Assembly (NCBI RefSeq): GCF_006757745.1
Contig: NZ_AP019740.1
Span: 1,798,001-1,862,000, forward strand
From: Acinetobacter radioresistens DSM 6976 = NBRC 102413 = CIP 103788
GTDB lineage: Bacteria; Pseudomonadota; Gammaproteobacteria; Pseudomonadales; Moraxellaceae
DNA: 64,000 bases
Direction of reading: 5' to 3'
Program-made: the position numbers and the translations under genes
Notes under the pieces: model-generated
The model's input: only the letters and a program-made list of their open reading frames with translations
Database searches by the model: none
What the model was told of the DNA's origin: nothing
Part shown: piece after piece, positions 38,318 to 47,804 of the stretch
Numbering within the stretch: position 1 is the first letter of the stretch
Layout of the letters: each line of letters starts with the position of its first letter

Positions 38318-38883
38318 TAATCACGTGCTCCCGGGAAATTTTTTGAAGCTGATGGTGGAATAATAATCTGTACCCGGCCTGTCGATGAACCTGTACTGTT
38401 TGATGAGCCAACAGCCTCAATATCGCCTTTATTCATGCTATAGCGCAGGGTATTTCCTCGAATACTTGCTCCATTCTGATAGAGATAAGCTCCACCAGAA
38501 AGCGTAATAATACCAGTTTCAGCATTGTAAACTATCTTTTGGGCTTCGCCACGAGCCAGACCTTTATTGGTATCGAGCTGCTGCTGGAACTTGGCAGGTT
38601 TGCCTGTAGCAGTAATCGTACTGATCTGGCGGCTTTTATTAAGCTGAGCCACAATTGAGTTGGCTTGAAGCTTCATAGTACCCTGTTCGATAATGACATT
38701 ACCGGTATAAGTGGTTATACCAGTTTTTTCATTATAGGTTGCGCGGTCAGCAACCAGTGATATCGGCTGATTACGGTCAGAAGGTAGAGCCAAAGCAGCT
38801 ACAGAAGTTACTCCGAGCAATGCAGTAAGTACAGCCTGTCTCAGGAAAGTTGAAGTTCGGTTATAATTAAGTGTTTGGGACAT
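38317..38883 (-). CDS. lptA: LPS transport periplasmic protein LptA
   Basis: A 188-residue protein with a cleavable signal peptide (about residues 1-32, ending VAALA). A beta-jellyroll OstA-like domain follows, with [19 protein letters not shown] and repeating [12 protein letters not shown]-type strands. It forms the periplasmic bridge for LPS between LptC and LptDE. It overlaps lptC by 17 bp and shares one base of its stop with the lptB end. Confidence 0.94.
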   Translation of the reverse strand: MSQTLNYNRTSTFLRQAVLTALLGVTSVAALALPSDRNQPISLVADRATYNEKTGITTYTGNVIIEQGTMKLQANSIVAQLNKSRQISTITATGKPAKFQQQLDTNKGLARGEAQKIVYNAETGIITLSGGAYLYQNGASIRGNTLRYSMNKGDIEAVGSSNSTGSSTGRVQIIIPPSASKNFPGARD

Positions 38884-39415
38884 ACTTTCCTCGAATATTA
38901 AAGAATTCGTATTGACCTTTATTTAAATCGGCTTTTAAACCTTGACTTACAAATTCTGCCTGAGGTGACTGCACAATAACCTGATGGTCAGTTTCCAGCT
39001 GCTTTAGCTTGGGATAACCTGTCAATTTATCGGTACGAAACTCCATAGGCCCCTGTGCGCCTAAACGGGTAGCCACTACATCCTGCGATAAGACAATTTT
39101 TTCATTGTCATTAAAGCTATTGGCCTGACGTGCAAAGAAAGTGGCATTAACTGTCCCGTCCTCATACATAGAAGCATCCAGATTATCAAGCCTGGACGTT
39201 TTTTGTTGCATATCCTGTTCCAGACGGTCAACCTTGGCTTTTACATACAGATTACCTTGCTCATCTGTTTGAGTAAGATGAATGCCTTTTGCGGAATAAG
39301 TCATGTTACGCCCTGAATTCACCTCAAGCCGTTTGCCCTTTCCACTGAAATAATAATAACCACCGCTTAGGGCTGCTATTAAAATCGCAACAACGTATAA
39401 AACTCGGGTATCCAT
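38867..39415 (-). CDS. lptC: LPS export protein LptC
   Basis: A 182-residue bitopic protein. A single N-terminal membrane helix (about residues 5-24) is followed by a periplasmic jellyroll domain (MTYSAKGIHLTQTDEQG and later GPMEFRTDKLTGYPK, the conserved LptC core). It receives LPS from LptB2FG and passes it to LptA. It lies 39 bp after kdsC and overlaps lptA. Confidence 0.93.
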   Translation of the reverse strand: MDTRVLYVVAILIAALSGGYYYFSGKGKRLEVNSGRNMTYSAKGIHLTQTDEQGNLYVKAKVDRLEQDMQQKTSRLDNLDASMYEDGTVNATFFARQANSFNDNEKIVLSQDVVATRLGAQGPMEFRTDKLTGYPKLKQLETDHQVIVQSPQAEFVSQGLKADLNKGQYEFFNIRGKYVPNT

Positions 39416-39454
39416 AAGCGTGGTTCTAAGTTCTTTAAATCAGGACATCTGTTA

Positions 39455-39994
39455 TTAATGTGGTACAGCAAGATATTTTTCAAGAAGTTCTTGGTAAACA
39501 CCTTTTGCATTTAATAATATATCGCATACTTCCCGTACTGCACCGCGACCGCCCATTGACTGGGTGACCAGATCTGCACGGCGGCGTACTTCCACATGAC
39601 CATTAGGTACAGTAACTTTCATACCAGCAATCGCAAAAGCAGAGAGATCAGGCCAGTCATCTCCCATATACAGGCAGTCCTCTGGTAAAAGGCCAAGCTG
39701 CGCACAGGCTTCACGTAATGCTACCCCTTTGTCTTCACGGCCCTGATAAACCAGATCAACACCCAGACTGGACATACGGGTATGTACGATATTACTGCTG
39801 CGACCGGTAATGATGATGACTTTCATACCCGCCTGCTGCACCAGCTTCATTCCCAGACCATCACGAATATCAAAAGACTTGATTTCATCGCCACTATTGG
39901 TGAGAGTAACAAAACCATCACTTAAAATTCCATCAACATCCAGAACCAGGGCCTGCATATGTCGAGCCTGTTCAAGTAAAACATATGATGCCAT
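39455..39994 (-). CDS. kdsC: 3-deoxy-D-manno-octulosonate 8-phosphate phosphatase KdsC
   Basis: A 179-residue HAD phosphatase of the C0 (capless) class. HAD motif I is LVLDVDGILSDG, motif II IIITGRSS, motif III with the Lys in REDKGVAL and motif IV YMGDDWPDLSAF. It dephosphorylates KDO-8-P to KDO for LPS core synthesis. It is placed 4 bp after kdsD, so the preceding pathway step is co-transcribed. Confidence 0.95.
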   Translation of the reverse strand: MASYVLLEQARHMQALVLDVDGILSDGFVTLTNSGDEIKSFDIRDGLGMKLVQQAGMKVIIITGRSSNIVHTRMSSLGVDLVYQGREDKGVALREACAQLGLLPEDCLYMGDDWPDLSAFAIAGMKVTVPNGHVEVRRRADLVTQSMGGRGAVREVCDILLNAKGVYQELLEKYLAVPH

Positions 39995-39998
39995 AGTT

Positions 39999-40976
39999 TT
40001 AATTCACTCCAGCCTGAATCAGATCATGCATACTGATAACACCAATAACTTTATTTGACTGGTCTACGACCACAAACTGATTGATCTTTTTATCACGTAA
40101 TAATTCAAGTGCCTCAACAGCACGCGCTTCCTGAGAAATGGTATACGGATCTTTGATCATTACTTCCGATACCGGCAGGTTTACATCAAAACCCTGCTGA
40201 CGATCAATCAGACGACGCAGATCACCATCGGTAAAAATACCCAATAAAGTATTTTGTGTATCTACAACAGTGGTTAAACCCAAGCGTTTATTGGAAATTT
40301 CATAGAGAACTTGATTCATCGGTGTATCGGGACTGACTTTTGGCAGCTCATCATCTTTATGCATCAAATGTTTTACATGCAAAAGTAAACGTTTGCCTAA
40401 TGCCCCAGCCGGATGAGAACGGGCAAAATCATCTGCCGTAAAGCCACGTGCTTCTAGCAGCGCGACCGCAAGTGCATCACCTAGGGCCAATGTAGCAGTA
40501 GTGCTTGAGGTTGGCGCCAGACCCAGCGGACAGGCCTCTGTTAACTCGCCAAGCGTTAATGCAACATCAGCATTCTGTGGCATTGGGCCACTTTCAGTAC
40601 CACTGATAGTAATTAAAGGCACTTCCAGATGTTTGATCAAAGGCATGAGCATCATGATTTCATCGCTTTTGCCAGAATTAGAGATTGCAATCAGTACATC
40701 TCCACGGACCAGCATGCCCAGATCACCATGCCCTGCTTCACCCGGGTGCATAAAGAATGAAGGCGTTCCGGTTGAAGCAAAAGTTGCGGCCATTTTACGG
40801 CCGATATGTCCTGACTTGCCCATACCTGTAACCACAACACGGCCTTTACACTGCAAGATGATTTCACAGGCGCGTTCAAAGCGTGTATCAATCTGTGCAG
40901 CCAGAATCTCTAAAGCCTGCTGTTCTATCTGTAATGTTTCTCGAGCAACTTTTTGAAAATCAATCTGCTGCGTCAT
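39999..40976 (-). CDS. kdsD: Arabinose-5-phosphate isomerase KdsD
   Basis: A 325-residue protein from the ATG at 40976; a TTG at 40997 with AAGG nearby is the alternative. A SIS sugar-isomerase domain comes first (CKGRVVVTGMGKSGHIGRKMAATFASTGTPSFFMHP), then two CBS domains (from about residue 205). It makes arabinose 5-phosphate, the first precursor of KDO. It heads the kdsD-kdsC-lptC-lptA-lptB operon. Confidence 0.94.
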   Translation of the reverse strand: MTQQIDFQKVARETLQIEQQALEILAAQIDTRFERACEIILQCKGRVVVTGMGKSGHIGRKMAATFASTGTPSFFMHPGEAGHGDLGMLVRGDVLIAISNSGKSDEIMMLMPLIKHLEVPLITISGTESGPMPQNADVALTLGELTEACPLGLAPTSSTTATLALGDALAVALLEARGFTADDFARSHPAGALGKRLLLHVKHLMHKDDELPKVSPDTPMNQVLYEISNKRLGLTTVVDTQNTLLGIFTDGDLRRLIDRQQGFDVNLPVSEVMIKDPYTISQEARAVEALELLRDKKINQFVVVDQSNKVIGVISMHDLIQAGVN

Positions 40977-41186
40977 ATTGGATGAATTCAAGCTCAACTT
41001 ACCTTAACTCTTTAAGAGTTGAATAATATCAGGAGAAAAATTTTCACTATTTTAACATAGGTCTGTAAAAGTCCGCTTTCTAAATCTGAACTTTTCACAA
41101 GTCTATAAAATTAATGCATAAAACTTTATGAAATATATCGCTTCAGTTATGATGAACTACCTTTGTTTGAGCATGTGAAGACCTGT

Positions 41187-42608
41187 ATGCAGCCATTTGT
41201 TTTATACAACTCGGAGCAACGTAAAAAAGTTGAATTTGTACCGCGTAAAGCGGGCCATATCGACATGTATGTTTGCGGCATGACCGTGTATGACTACTGT
41301 CATATTGGGCATGCACGGGTCATGGTTGCGTTTGACTATATTATCCGTTTTTTGCGTAGTCAGGGTTGGGAAGTCAAATACGTACGTAACATTACTGATA
41401 TTGATGACAAAATTATCAAACGTGCCAACGAAAATGGCGAAACAATCCAGGCTCTGACCGACCGTTTTATTCAGGCCATGAATGAAGATGCGCATCGCCT
41501 TGGCTGTCTTGAACCTGATGAAGCACCACGCGCAACTGAATATATCGACCAGATGCAGAACATGATTGGCAAGCTGGTAGACAATGGTAGTGCTTACCCG
41601 GCAACAAATGGTGACGTTTACTTTCAGGTTGAACAGTTCAATAAATATGGCCGTCTCTCTGGCCGAAAACTTGATGACATGCAAGCCGGAGCCTCTGATC
41701 GGGTTGATGTGGAAGTCGACAAGAAACATCCTTTTGACTTTGTTCTCTGGAAACATGCCAAAGAAAATGAGCCTTTCTGGAATTCTCCATGGGGCAAAGG
41801 ACGTCCAGGCTGGCATATTGAATGCTCGGCCATGTCGACCTGCTGCCTCGGCAATCATTTTGATATCCACGGTGGCGGCAGTGACCTGCTATTTCCACAT
41901 CATGAAAATGAGATTGCACAAAGTGAAGCCGCAACTGGTGAACAATATGTAAATTACTGGATGCACGTCGGTTTTATTAATGTAGACGGCGAGAAAATGT
42001 CAAAATCTCTCGGCAACTTCTTTACTATTCGTGACGTGATGGAGAAATTCCATCCAGAAGTTATTCGCTATTTTATCGTGTCTTCACACTATCGCAGTCC
42101 GGTGAACTTTTCTGATGTAGCACTTAAAGAAGCTAAAACAGCCCTTACCCGGTTTTACCATGCTTTTAAAGCATACCAGCAGCAGTTTAATGAAGAACTG
42201 ACAGATCATTTTAGTCAAATACATCTTGAACGCTTTAATGCAGCAATGTGTGATGACTTTAACACCGCGGAAGCAATGGCTGTTCTGTTTGAACTTGCAA
42301 AGGAACTCAACCGTGCCCTGAAAGAAGAAAATGCTGAGCAGGCTAAAGTTTTTTATTCCACATTGCGTCATCTGACCAATATTTTAGGTCTGGTTCAGCA
42401 TAATGTAGATGACTTTTTGAGATCTGATATTGGTCAGGAAGCACTTGGATTGTCTGAAAGTGAAATTGAAGAGCTTATTCAGCAGCGTGTAGATGCGAAA
42501 AAAGCGAAAGACTTTACCAAAGCAGATTCCATTCGACAAAATCTGCTGGACCAAGGTGTGGTTCTTGAAGATACCCGTCAGGGCACCTTATGGCGACGTG
42601 CAGATTAA
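41187..42608 (+). CDS. cysS: Cysteinyl-tRNA synthetase
   Basis: A 473-residue class I aminoacyl-tRNA synthetase from the ATG at 41187, where the normal CysS N terminus [14 protein letters not shown] starts. The upstream TTG (41163) is not favoured. Motifs are [17 protein letters not shown] with the HIGH signature, WHIECSAMS with a zinc Cys, [21 protein letters not shown] and KMSKSLGN. The C-terminal region is the DALR-type anticodon-binding domain. It charges tRNA-Cys. The gene is of full length. Confidence 0.96.
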   Translation: MQPFVLYNSEQRKKVEFVPRKAGHIDMYVCGMTVYDYCHIGHARVMVAFDYIIRFLRSQGWEVKYVRNITDIDDKIIKRANENGETIQALTDRFIQAMNEDAHRLGCLEPDEAPRATEYIDQMQNMIGKLVDNGSAYPATNGDVYFQVEQFNKYGRLSGRKLDDMQAGASDRVDVEVDKKHPFDFVLWKHAKENEPFWNSPWGKGRPGWHIECSAMSTCCLGNHFDIHGGGSDLLFPHHENEIAQSEAATGEQYVNYWMHVGFINVDGEKMSKSLGNFFTIRDVMEKFHPEVIRYFIVSSHYRSPVNFSDVALKEAKTALTRFYHAFKAYQQQFNEELTDHFSQIHLERFNAAMCDDFNTAEAMAVLFELAKELNRALKEENAEQAKVFYSTLRHLTNILGLVQHNVDDFLRSDIGQEALGLSESEIEELIQQRVDAKKAKDFTKADSIRQNLLDQGVVLEDTRQGTLWRRAD

Positions 42609-42616
42609 ACAAGCCG

Positions 42617-42642
42617 GACAAAGACTATTTTTAGTTTTTGTC
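42617..42642 (+). terminator. Probable terminator hairpin after cysS
   Basis: GACAAAGACTA pairs with TAGTTTTTGTC (one G-T wobble) across a short T loop, about 10 bp after the cysS stop. The T-run behind it is weak. Confidence 0.5.
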
Positions 42643-42737
42643 CTGTTTTACTGTATATTTCTCGGAAATAACACTGAAAAATATCTCTATAGAGTTGTGA
42701 AAAAGTTTAAAATACCATCGGTTGATACAACAGCTAA

Positions 42738-42765
42738 TTGACAAGCCCGGAACAGGCCTTATAAT
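42738..42765 (+). promoter_or_regulatory. Strong sigma-70 promoter of tRNA-Gly
   Basis: TTGACA (42738-42743) and TATAAT (42760-42765) are both perfect consensus hexamers with a 16-bp spacer, 12 bp before the tRNA. A GC-rich stretch between the -10 and the tRNA resembles a stringent discriminator (ACGCTGC). Confidence 0.85.
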
Positions 42766-42777
42766 ACGCTGCATATT

Positions 42778-42853
<76 letters not shown>

Positions 42854-42860
42854 AAATTTA

Positions 42861-42895
42861 AAAAGCCTTTATCTTAGAGATAAAGGCTTTTTTTA
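42861..42895 (+). terminator. Intrinsic terminator of tRNA-Gly
   Basis: A perfect 14-bp stem, AAAAGCCTTTATCT / AGATAAAGGCTTTT, with loop TAG and following T-run. It could also stop the convergent DUF523 transcript. Confidence 0.9.
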
Positions 42896-42948
42896 TGGCT
42901 ATTCTATAAATAAGGTCGAACATAGCATCAGAATTTTTCTATAAGAGT

Positions 42949-43413
42949 TTAATTAAGCTGTTCCATAAATTCATCTTCAGTCATCACGATGATTCCATGC
43001 TGCCTAAGTAAAATAGCAGTCATTCCTTCGCCTGTAATTTTCTTTCCGGTAAATGAGCCATCATAAATCAGTTTTGAACCACAAGATGGACTATCTGCTT
43101 TTAGAATGACATGGCTGATATGATGCTGTTGTACCATTTTCAAAGTTTGATAGGCGCCATTTATAAAAGCCTGTGTGACATCCTGACCAGATGAGTCTAA
43201 GACTACTGCCTGCTGATTAAATACGTCTTGTGCCTGACCACCTACAATTTCAGCAGGTAATCGTGGTGTACTTAACCCTCCTGCTACTTCTGGACAGAAA
43301 CTGATTGCCTGATGCGATTCAATTAAATATTTCAGCTTTTCCTGCAAGCAGTTTCCACCGTTATAGCGCACATTCTCACCAACCAGACACGCACTAATTA
43401 AGTATTTAACCAT
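42949..43413 (-). CDS. DUF523 family protein
   Basis: A 154-residue protein with the DUF523 pattern: ISACLVGENVRYNGG near the N terminus, FCPEVAGGLSTPRLPAEI and the core VILKADSPSCG. Conserved cysteines in the first and last motifs suggest metal or cluster binding. Function in the family is unknown. It is a single gene, convergent with the tRNA. Confidence 0.85.
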   Translation of the reverse strand: MVKYLISACLVGENVRYNGGNCLQEKLKYLIESHQAISFCPEVAGGLSTPRLPAEIVGGQAQDVFNQQAVVLDSSGQDVTQAFINGAYQTLKMVQQHHISHVILKADSPSCGSKLIYDGSFTGKKITGEGMTAILLRQHGIIVMTEDEFMEQLN

Positions 43414-43779
43414 AATAATTTTTCTACCCTCTATCTCATCTGCTCAATTCTAAAGGCAGCTCTCGATAAAATATATTTCTTTAAGTTCTGTATTCTCGAA
43501 ATAAAATGATTAATCAATCAAGATATTCTATATTTAACTGATTATAAAATCTCTAGAATGAAATATTAAAAATATTTTTTAATTATATTATAAGTTTAGA
43601 CCTTTATATTTTAATTATACCTTTAAAGGTATAATAATATACCGCTTAGGTTTTTGACTCATTTCATATTATCTCCTAAGTTATGCGGCGTAACATTTCA
43701 GATCAAGACTATTAATCAAGAAAACTTTTATTAAATTATTTTCAGGTAGTAACCCAGAAATAATAACAAGGACGACCCT
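43414..43779. other. AT-rich region before the amidohydrolase pseudogene
   Basis: 366 bp without a gene. It contains the perfect palindrome described separately and presumably the dead gene's promoter. The rest shows only poly-A/T tracts. Confidence 0.5.
43614..43635. promoter_or_regulatory. Perfect 22-bp palindrome, candidate operator
   Basis: ATTATACCTTT followed immediately by its exact complement AAAGGTATAAT, with no loop. No T-run follows, so it is not a terminator. It lies about 145 bp before the remains of the amidohydrolase gene. A TetR/GntR-type operator is the likeliest reading; no matching regulator gene is adjacent. Confidence 0.5.
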
Positions 43780-45432
43780 ATTCTGTTTCAAAAACACCGC
43801 ATATTTTTTAGCTTACGCTGGCAAGCACTTTAGCCCTCACCTTGGCTGCTTGTGGTGATGATAAATATGAGCAGATACGCTCAGCGGATCTGATTTTTGA
43901 AAGCGGTTCAGTTTATACCATGGACCCCAAATTGCCAGAAGCAGAAGCGGTAGCAGTCAAAGAAGGTAAAATTGTCTATGTAGGTGATGATACGGGACTA
44001 AAAGAGTGGCGTGGCAAGGACACCCAAATAATAAACTTGAAGGGAAAAATATTGCTCCCTGGCTTTGTAGATACGCATAATCATGCTTATTTACGTGCAG
44101 AAAATATATACTGGGTAAATCTGGAAGCCCCTTCTTTGGACTCTTATAAAGCGGCTACCCAGAATTTTCTTGCAAAGCAGCCTGAAGCCAAGCAGGTACG
44201 TGGTGTCGGATGGAACTTGAACTATGTACTGGCACAGGCAAAAGCAGCAGGACGTTCGCCAGCACAACTGCTGGATGAAATTGTGGGTAAAGATATTCTG
44301 GCTGTATTTATTACTCATGGACACCATGAAGTATGGGCAAATACCCGAGCCATGCAAAATGCAGGTATCAATGCAACTACTCCAGACCCGGTGGGAGCAT
44401 TTATTGACCGCGATAGCCAAGGTACCCCAACCGGAATCTTCCGTGAGTTTGGAGCACAAAATCTGGTTATTAGTACACTTCCCCAACCTGACTTTACAGT
44501 AGCCGAATATAAAGCTGCCATACTTTCATTTCAAAAAAAATCTGGCGCCACAGCGTGGTGTGACTTCTGTTCTTGTGCCATTGCATTATCCAACAGACAG
44601 TTTTCTGGAGGCTATAAAAGCTCTAGATACTGAAGGTGAATTAACCGTGCGTTATGATTTATTACAATGGGCAGATGAAACACGTGGTACTGAACAGATT
44701 CCAGGTTTCGTAGAACGCCGTGCAAAATATCATGGCAAATTCTTCAAGACAGATTCAATCAAAATTTTTGGCACAGGTGCAAGCAGTACATATGGTTCAG
44801 TCGTCTGGGATCAGAAAGTTCTGAAAAAAACCGTAGCTGCATTGGACCGTGAAAAATTCCGCATCTATATTCATGATATAGGGCCAACCAGTACTTACAA
44901 CCTTATGCTTGATGCTTTGGAGTATGCCCAAAAACAGAATGGCAAGCGCGATGCACGCCACATGATTACACACGTCAGTGATGAGGCTATCCCGACTATA
45001 CCGCGCTTTCTCTCATTAGGTATCCGTGCAGATGGTCATCCCTTACCTAAAGCATTTTTCGATACCAATGTACAGCTTAGTTCATCTAGTGATTATCCAG
45101 TACGTGAATTCTATCCGATGACACGAATCTCTGCCGTTGTTCAATCTGGCATCCCTTTAAGCAGAATGCTTGCCAGCCATACAATCAACGGCGCTGAAGC
45201 AATTTTTGCTGAAAACGAAACTGGTTCAATTGAGGTAGGTAAGGCTGCTGATCTGGTTGTAATGAGCCATAATTTATATAAGCTTAAGGCTGAGGAACTG
45301 GAAAAGGCTGAGGAACTGGAAAATGCACAGGTTCTAATGACTATGTTTAATGGCAAGATTCTCTATGATGCTCAAACCGATCACACATCGAAAGAGCGTG
45401 TGACTGAGCAACCAGATAGCCATGATCATTAA
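43780..45432 (+). pseudogene. Amidohydrolase (YtcJ-like, Amidohydro_3) lipoprotein, frameshifted
   Basis: Remains of a lipoprotein amidohydrolase of about 550 residues. AAGGA (43768-43772) sits 7 nt before ATT (43780), where an ATG would be expected. LFQKHRIFFS is then lost to a -1 shift near 43815, after which the frame continues LTLASTLALTLAACG (lipobox). The body carries PGFVDTHNHAY (metal His-x-His), HGHHEVWANT and, after a second shift, GVTSVLVPL, DGHPLPKAFF and GSIEVGKAADLVVM. The second shift is at or just after an A8 tract (44533-44540); A7 would restore the frame. Members hydrolyse unknown amides or N-acyl compounds. Confidence 0.82.
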
Positions 45433-45508
45433 TTATTTCGGGGCAACCTTTAATAAAGTGAAAGTAAGGTTATAGTTTGAATGGGCTAGTATTAATTTAA
45501 GAAAAATT

Positions 45509-45540
45509 AGAGCCGTCTTTATGAGAGAGGCTCTTTTAAT
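45509..45540. terminator. Weak hairpin between convergent genes
   Basis: AGAGCC / GGCTCT with a 14-nt loop, followed by TTTTAAT on the plus strand. It lies between the amidohydrolase remnant and the convergent metallo-hydrolase. Confidence 0.4.
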
Positions 45541-45543
45541 ATA

Positions 45544-46407
45544 TTATTTTTTCTGGTTATCAAGAGACTGATTAAAAGAAAATTCAGCATCTTTAATAAT
45601 TTTTTCCAGGAGTTTCCGATCTGTGAAAGCATCAAGCTGTCCTGCCTCAGACTTCGCTTTTCGGTTCATAAGATCGGCTGCTTCAGGATGGCTGGTCAGT
45701 ACAATATCAGCAGGCATTTTGCTTAAGCGGCGAAAACTCAGCTGATAATCCTGTACGATACCTGGATAAGTCTGATTATTCGATAATACATTTCCGGCAA
45801 CAGATAAGCTGCATGGAAATACTACTTTCAGGGTTTTTCCATGTTCTTTTAAACTGGTTGACCAGGTGGTACACCCAGGAGTGTGGCCGGGAGTTAAGGT
45901 TGCCTTAAGATGTATTTTTCCCATTTTAATGACTTCTTTATCTCTTAATATATGGTCAACTTTAACCGGAGTATAAGAAAAGGACTGAAGAATATTGTCT
46001 CCTGTAGGCTTACCTGTTGTTAAAGCTGTAACTTCTTTATCCATAGCAAATACTTTAGCACCTGTATTCTTCTGAATTTGTGCTAAAGCTCCAACATGAT
46101 CCCAGTGTGCATGGCTGACCAAAATAATCTTTACATCTGAAAGGTTTAGCCCAAGTTTCAGTATATTCTGCTCAATTAAAGCAGTATTTTCAGTTAGGCC
46201 TGTGTCAATTAATATAGCTTTAGAACCAGAAACAAGAAGATACGAGCCTAAACCACGCGTACCCACATAGTAGATAGGGCCAGTAATCCTGAAAGGCTCT
46301 ATACTTTGTGTCCATTCTGCCGGTAGCTTCAAAGGCTCGGCAAGGATATTGCCTGTAGAGACTGTAGCAAGACCGAAAATGAATAAAAACGTATTTCTAA
46401 TCTTCAT
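45544..46407 (-). CDS. Periplasmic metallo-hydrolase, subclass B3 metallo-beta-lactamase-like
   Basis: A 287-residue protein with a signal peptide (about residues 1-23, NILA|EP). The full zinc-ligand set of subclass B3 enzymes is present: SHAHWDHVGAL (His116, His118, Asp120, His121 in BBL numbering), TPGHTPGCTTWS (His196) and LTSHPEAADL (His263). The segment VGTRGLGSYLL corresponds to the B3 N-terminal strand. FEZ-1 and L1-type enzymes share these motifs. B3 lactamases hydrolyse penicillins and carbapenems in the periplasm; activity here is inferred, and a non-lactamase MBL-fold hydrolase is the alternative. AGGTGATG lies before the ATG. An IS element lies 330 bp upstream in the same direction. 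Confidence 0.78.
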   Translation of the reverse strand: MKIRNTFLFIFGLATVSTGNILAEPLKLPAEWTQSIEPFRITGPIYYVGTRGLGSYLLVSGSKAILIDTGLTENTALIEQNILKLGLNLSDVKIILVSHAHWDHVGALAQIQKNTGAKVFAMDKEVTALTTGKPTGDNILQSFSYTPVKVDHILRDKEVIKMGKIHLKATLTPGHTPGCTTWSTSLKEHGKTLKVVFPCSLSVAGNVLSNNQTYPGIVQDYQLSFRRLSKMPADIVLTSHPEAADLMNRKAKSEAGQLDAFTDRKLLEKIIKDAEFSFNQSLDNQKK

Positions 46408-46727
46408 TTAAAACATCACCTGATATTTATACTGTCAAAAATAAATAAAGAATTTTAAAAATTAATCTATTAAATTAAAATATATTTTCAAATTATATTT
46501 TAGCTTTGGTTTTTAGCTGCAAGAATATTAAAGCTGTTAGAATAATTCTTTATTTTAAGTTTATAATTAAAAAATAATGACCCAGTTTTTAATTTTATTA
46601 AAATTAACTTTTTTATAAAACTGGCTACTTGTAATAAGTTAAAAAACTTTCTTATAAAGTTTCTCTTATAATTAATTTTTTATTATTATTTTTAGAATAC
46701 TGGATTTTTTATCCAGTTTTATGCTTA
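46408..46727. other. AT-rich region between metallo-hydrolase and IS
   Basis: About 320 bp, extremely AT-rich, with no gene. A hairpin ACTGGAT / ATCCAGT (46699-46717, T5 loop, TTTTAT after it) sits beside the insertion point and may be the former 3' end structure of the methyltransferase gene now separated by the IS. Confidence 0.45.
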
Positions 46728-46736
46728 ATATCTATC
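46728..46736. repeat. Target-site duplication, left copy
   Basis: ATATCTATC directly before the left inverted repeat; the identical 9 bp follow the right end. Confidence 0.92.
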
Positions 46737-47775
46737 GGCTTTGTTGCATAAACATTCAAAAGCTGAGTTCTCCCCAATCCATTCAAATTTAAGACACAAC
46801 TTGGGTGCGAGGTCTACCTAATTCCGTAAATCTATTCAGAACTGCCACACGCGCATGAATTTCATTGACCTGACTTTGAAAATGTCTTGCCGTCAGCCTA
46901 TCACCTAATAATTTGATGCAATGCATCTTGGTTTCCACCAAACTACGACGGTGATAACCCGACCATTTTTTCCATAGGGTTCTACCTAAATGTTTAACCG
47001 TTTGAAGTAACTCATTTCGTTCTATTGAACTTATTTTAGAATCTTTCCAGGGCTTGGCATTCTTTCTGGGTGGAATTACTGCATGTGCTTGACGATCTGA
47101 AATCACTTTTCTGCAGCACTTCGTGTCGTACGCGCCATCGGTATAGACAGAATCTATTCGCTCATCTAGTGGAATTTGATCCAGTAAATCACCTAGTACT
47201 TGTGAATCACTGACATTATTTGTAGTAAGCTGAACGGCACGTATTTGCAGTGTTTCAGCATCTATACCAATATGCAGTTTACGCCATTGCCGACGGTATT
47301 CAGGCTGATGTTTTTTACGCTTCCATTCGCCTTCACCTAAAAACTTTAAACCCGTAGAGTCGACAAGTAGGTGTAACCCATCATGACTTTTCTGATAGCT
47401 TATCGCAATATCAATATGCTTTTGTCGTCTACAAAGGGTGGAGTAATCTGGTGCTGTCCAATTCAAGCCACAGAGTTTAATCAGGCTTTGAACAAAGCCA
47501 GTAACCATACGTAAAGAAAGACGGAATAGAGATTTGATCATTAAACAGCATTGAATCGCTGTATCGGAATAAGTTTGATTTCGTCCTTGCTTGCCTTGTG
47601 GTTGTGCATACCATTGCGTCTTAGGATCAAACCAGATTGAAATATTTCCTCGCTTGATTAAAGCTTGGTTATACGAGGACCAATTGGTTGTACGATAGAT
47701 TTTAGGTGTAGGCTTCTTCATCTGGAAATTATATTACTGAAGAAGCCTTCAAGAATAGCTTTGTGCAACAAAGCC
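46737..47775 (-). mobile_element. IS5-family (IS903 group) insertion sequence, 1039 bp
   Basis: The ends are GGCTTTGTTGCATAAA on the left and GGCTTTGTTGCACAAA (complement) on the right, 15 of 16 identical. The element is flanked by a perfect 9-bp direct repeat. Length, a single transposase gene and 9-bp duplications are the marks of the IS903 group. Both ends and the transposase are intact, so the element could still move. The perfect duplication indicates a recent or undisturbed insertion. Confidence 0.92.
46789..47721 (-). CDS. IS5-family transposase (DDE)
   Basis: A 310-residue transposase. After an N-terminal DUF4096-like DNA-binding part (TNWSSYNQALIKRGNISIWF), the DDE catalytic core is visible: LLVDSTGLKFLGEGEWKRKKH (first Asp), VYTDGAYDTKCC (second Asp) and the YRRSLVET-type region HRRSLVETKMHCIKLLGDRL with the Glu. 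Length is normal for the IS903 group (about 307). No frameshift. It cuts and pastes the element that encodes it. Confidence 0.94.
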   Translation of the reverse strand: MKKPTPKIYRTTNWSSYNQALIKRGNISIWFDPKTQWYAQPQGKQGRNQTYSDTAIQCCLMIKSLFRLSLRMVTGFVQSLIKLCGLNWTAPDYSTLCRRQKHIDIAISYQKSHDGLHLLVDSTGLKFLGEGEWKRKKHQPEYRRQWRKLHIGIDAETLQIRAVQLTTNNVSDSQVLGDLLDQIPLDERIDSVYTDGAYDTKCCRKVISDRQAHAVIPPRKNAKPWKDSKISSIERNELLQTVKHLGRTLWKKWSGYHRRSLVETKMHCIKLLGDRLTARHFQSQVNEIHARVAVLNRFTELGRPRTQVVS

Positions 47776-47784
47776 ATATCTATC
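47776..47784. repeat. Target-site duplication, right copy
   Basis: ATATCTATC, identical to the left copy. Confidence 0.92.
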
Positions 47785-47804
47785 CAATAGAGTTAATTAT
47801 AAAA

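Noticed and set aside
41202-41870. 222-codon minus-strand open frame opposite cysS
   Set aside because: cysS is a clear full-length synthetase in the other direction; the antisense frame has no motif or ribosome site.
43614-43635. The perfect 22-bp palindrome as a transcription terminator
   Set aside because: There is no loop, no following T-run and no gene ending just before it; an operator fits better.
44533-44560. Programmed frameshift at the A8 tract of the amidohydrolase
   Set aside because: Programmed slippage was considered, but the same gene also lacks a proper start and has a second, non-homopolymer shift, so decay (or partly sequencing error) is simpler.
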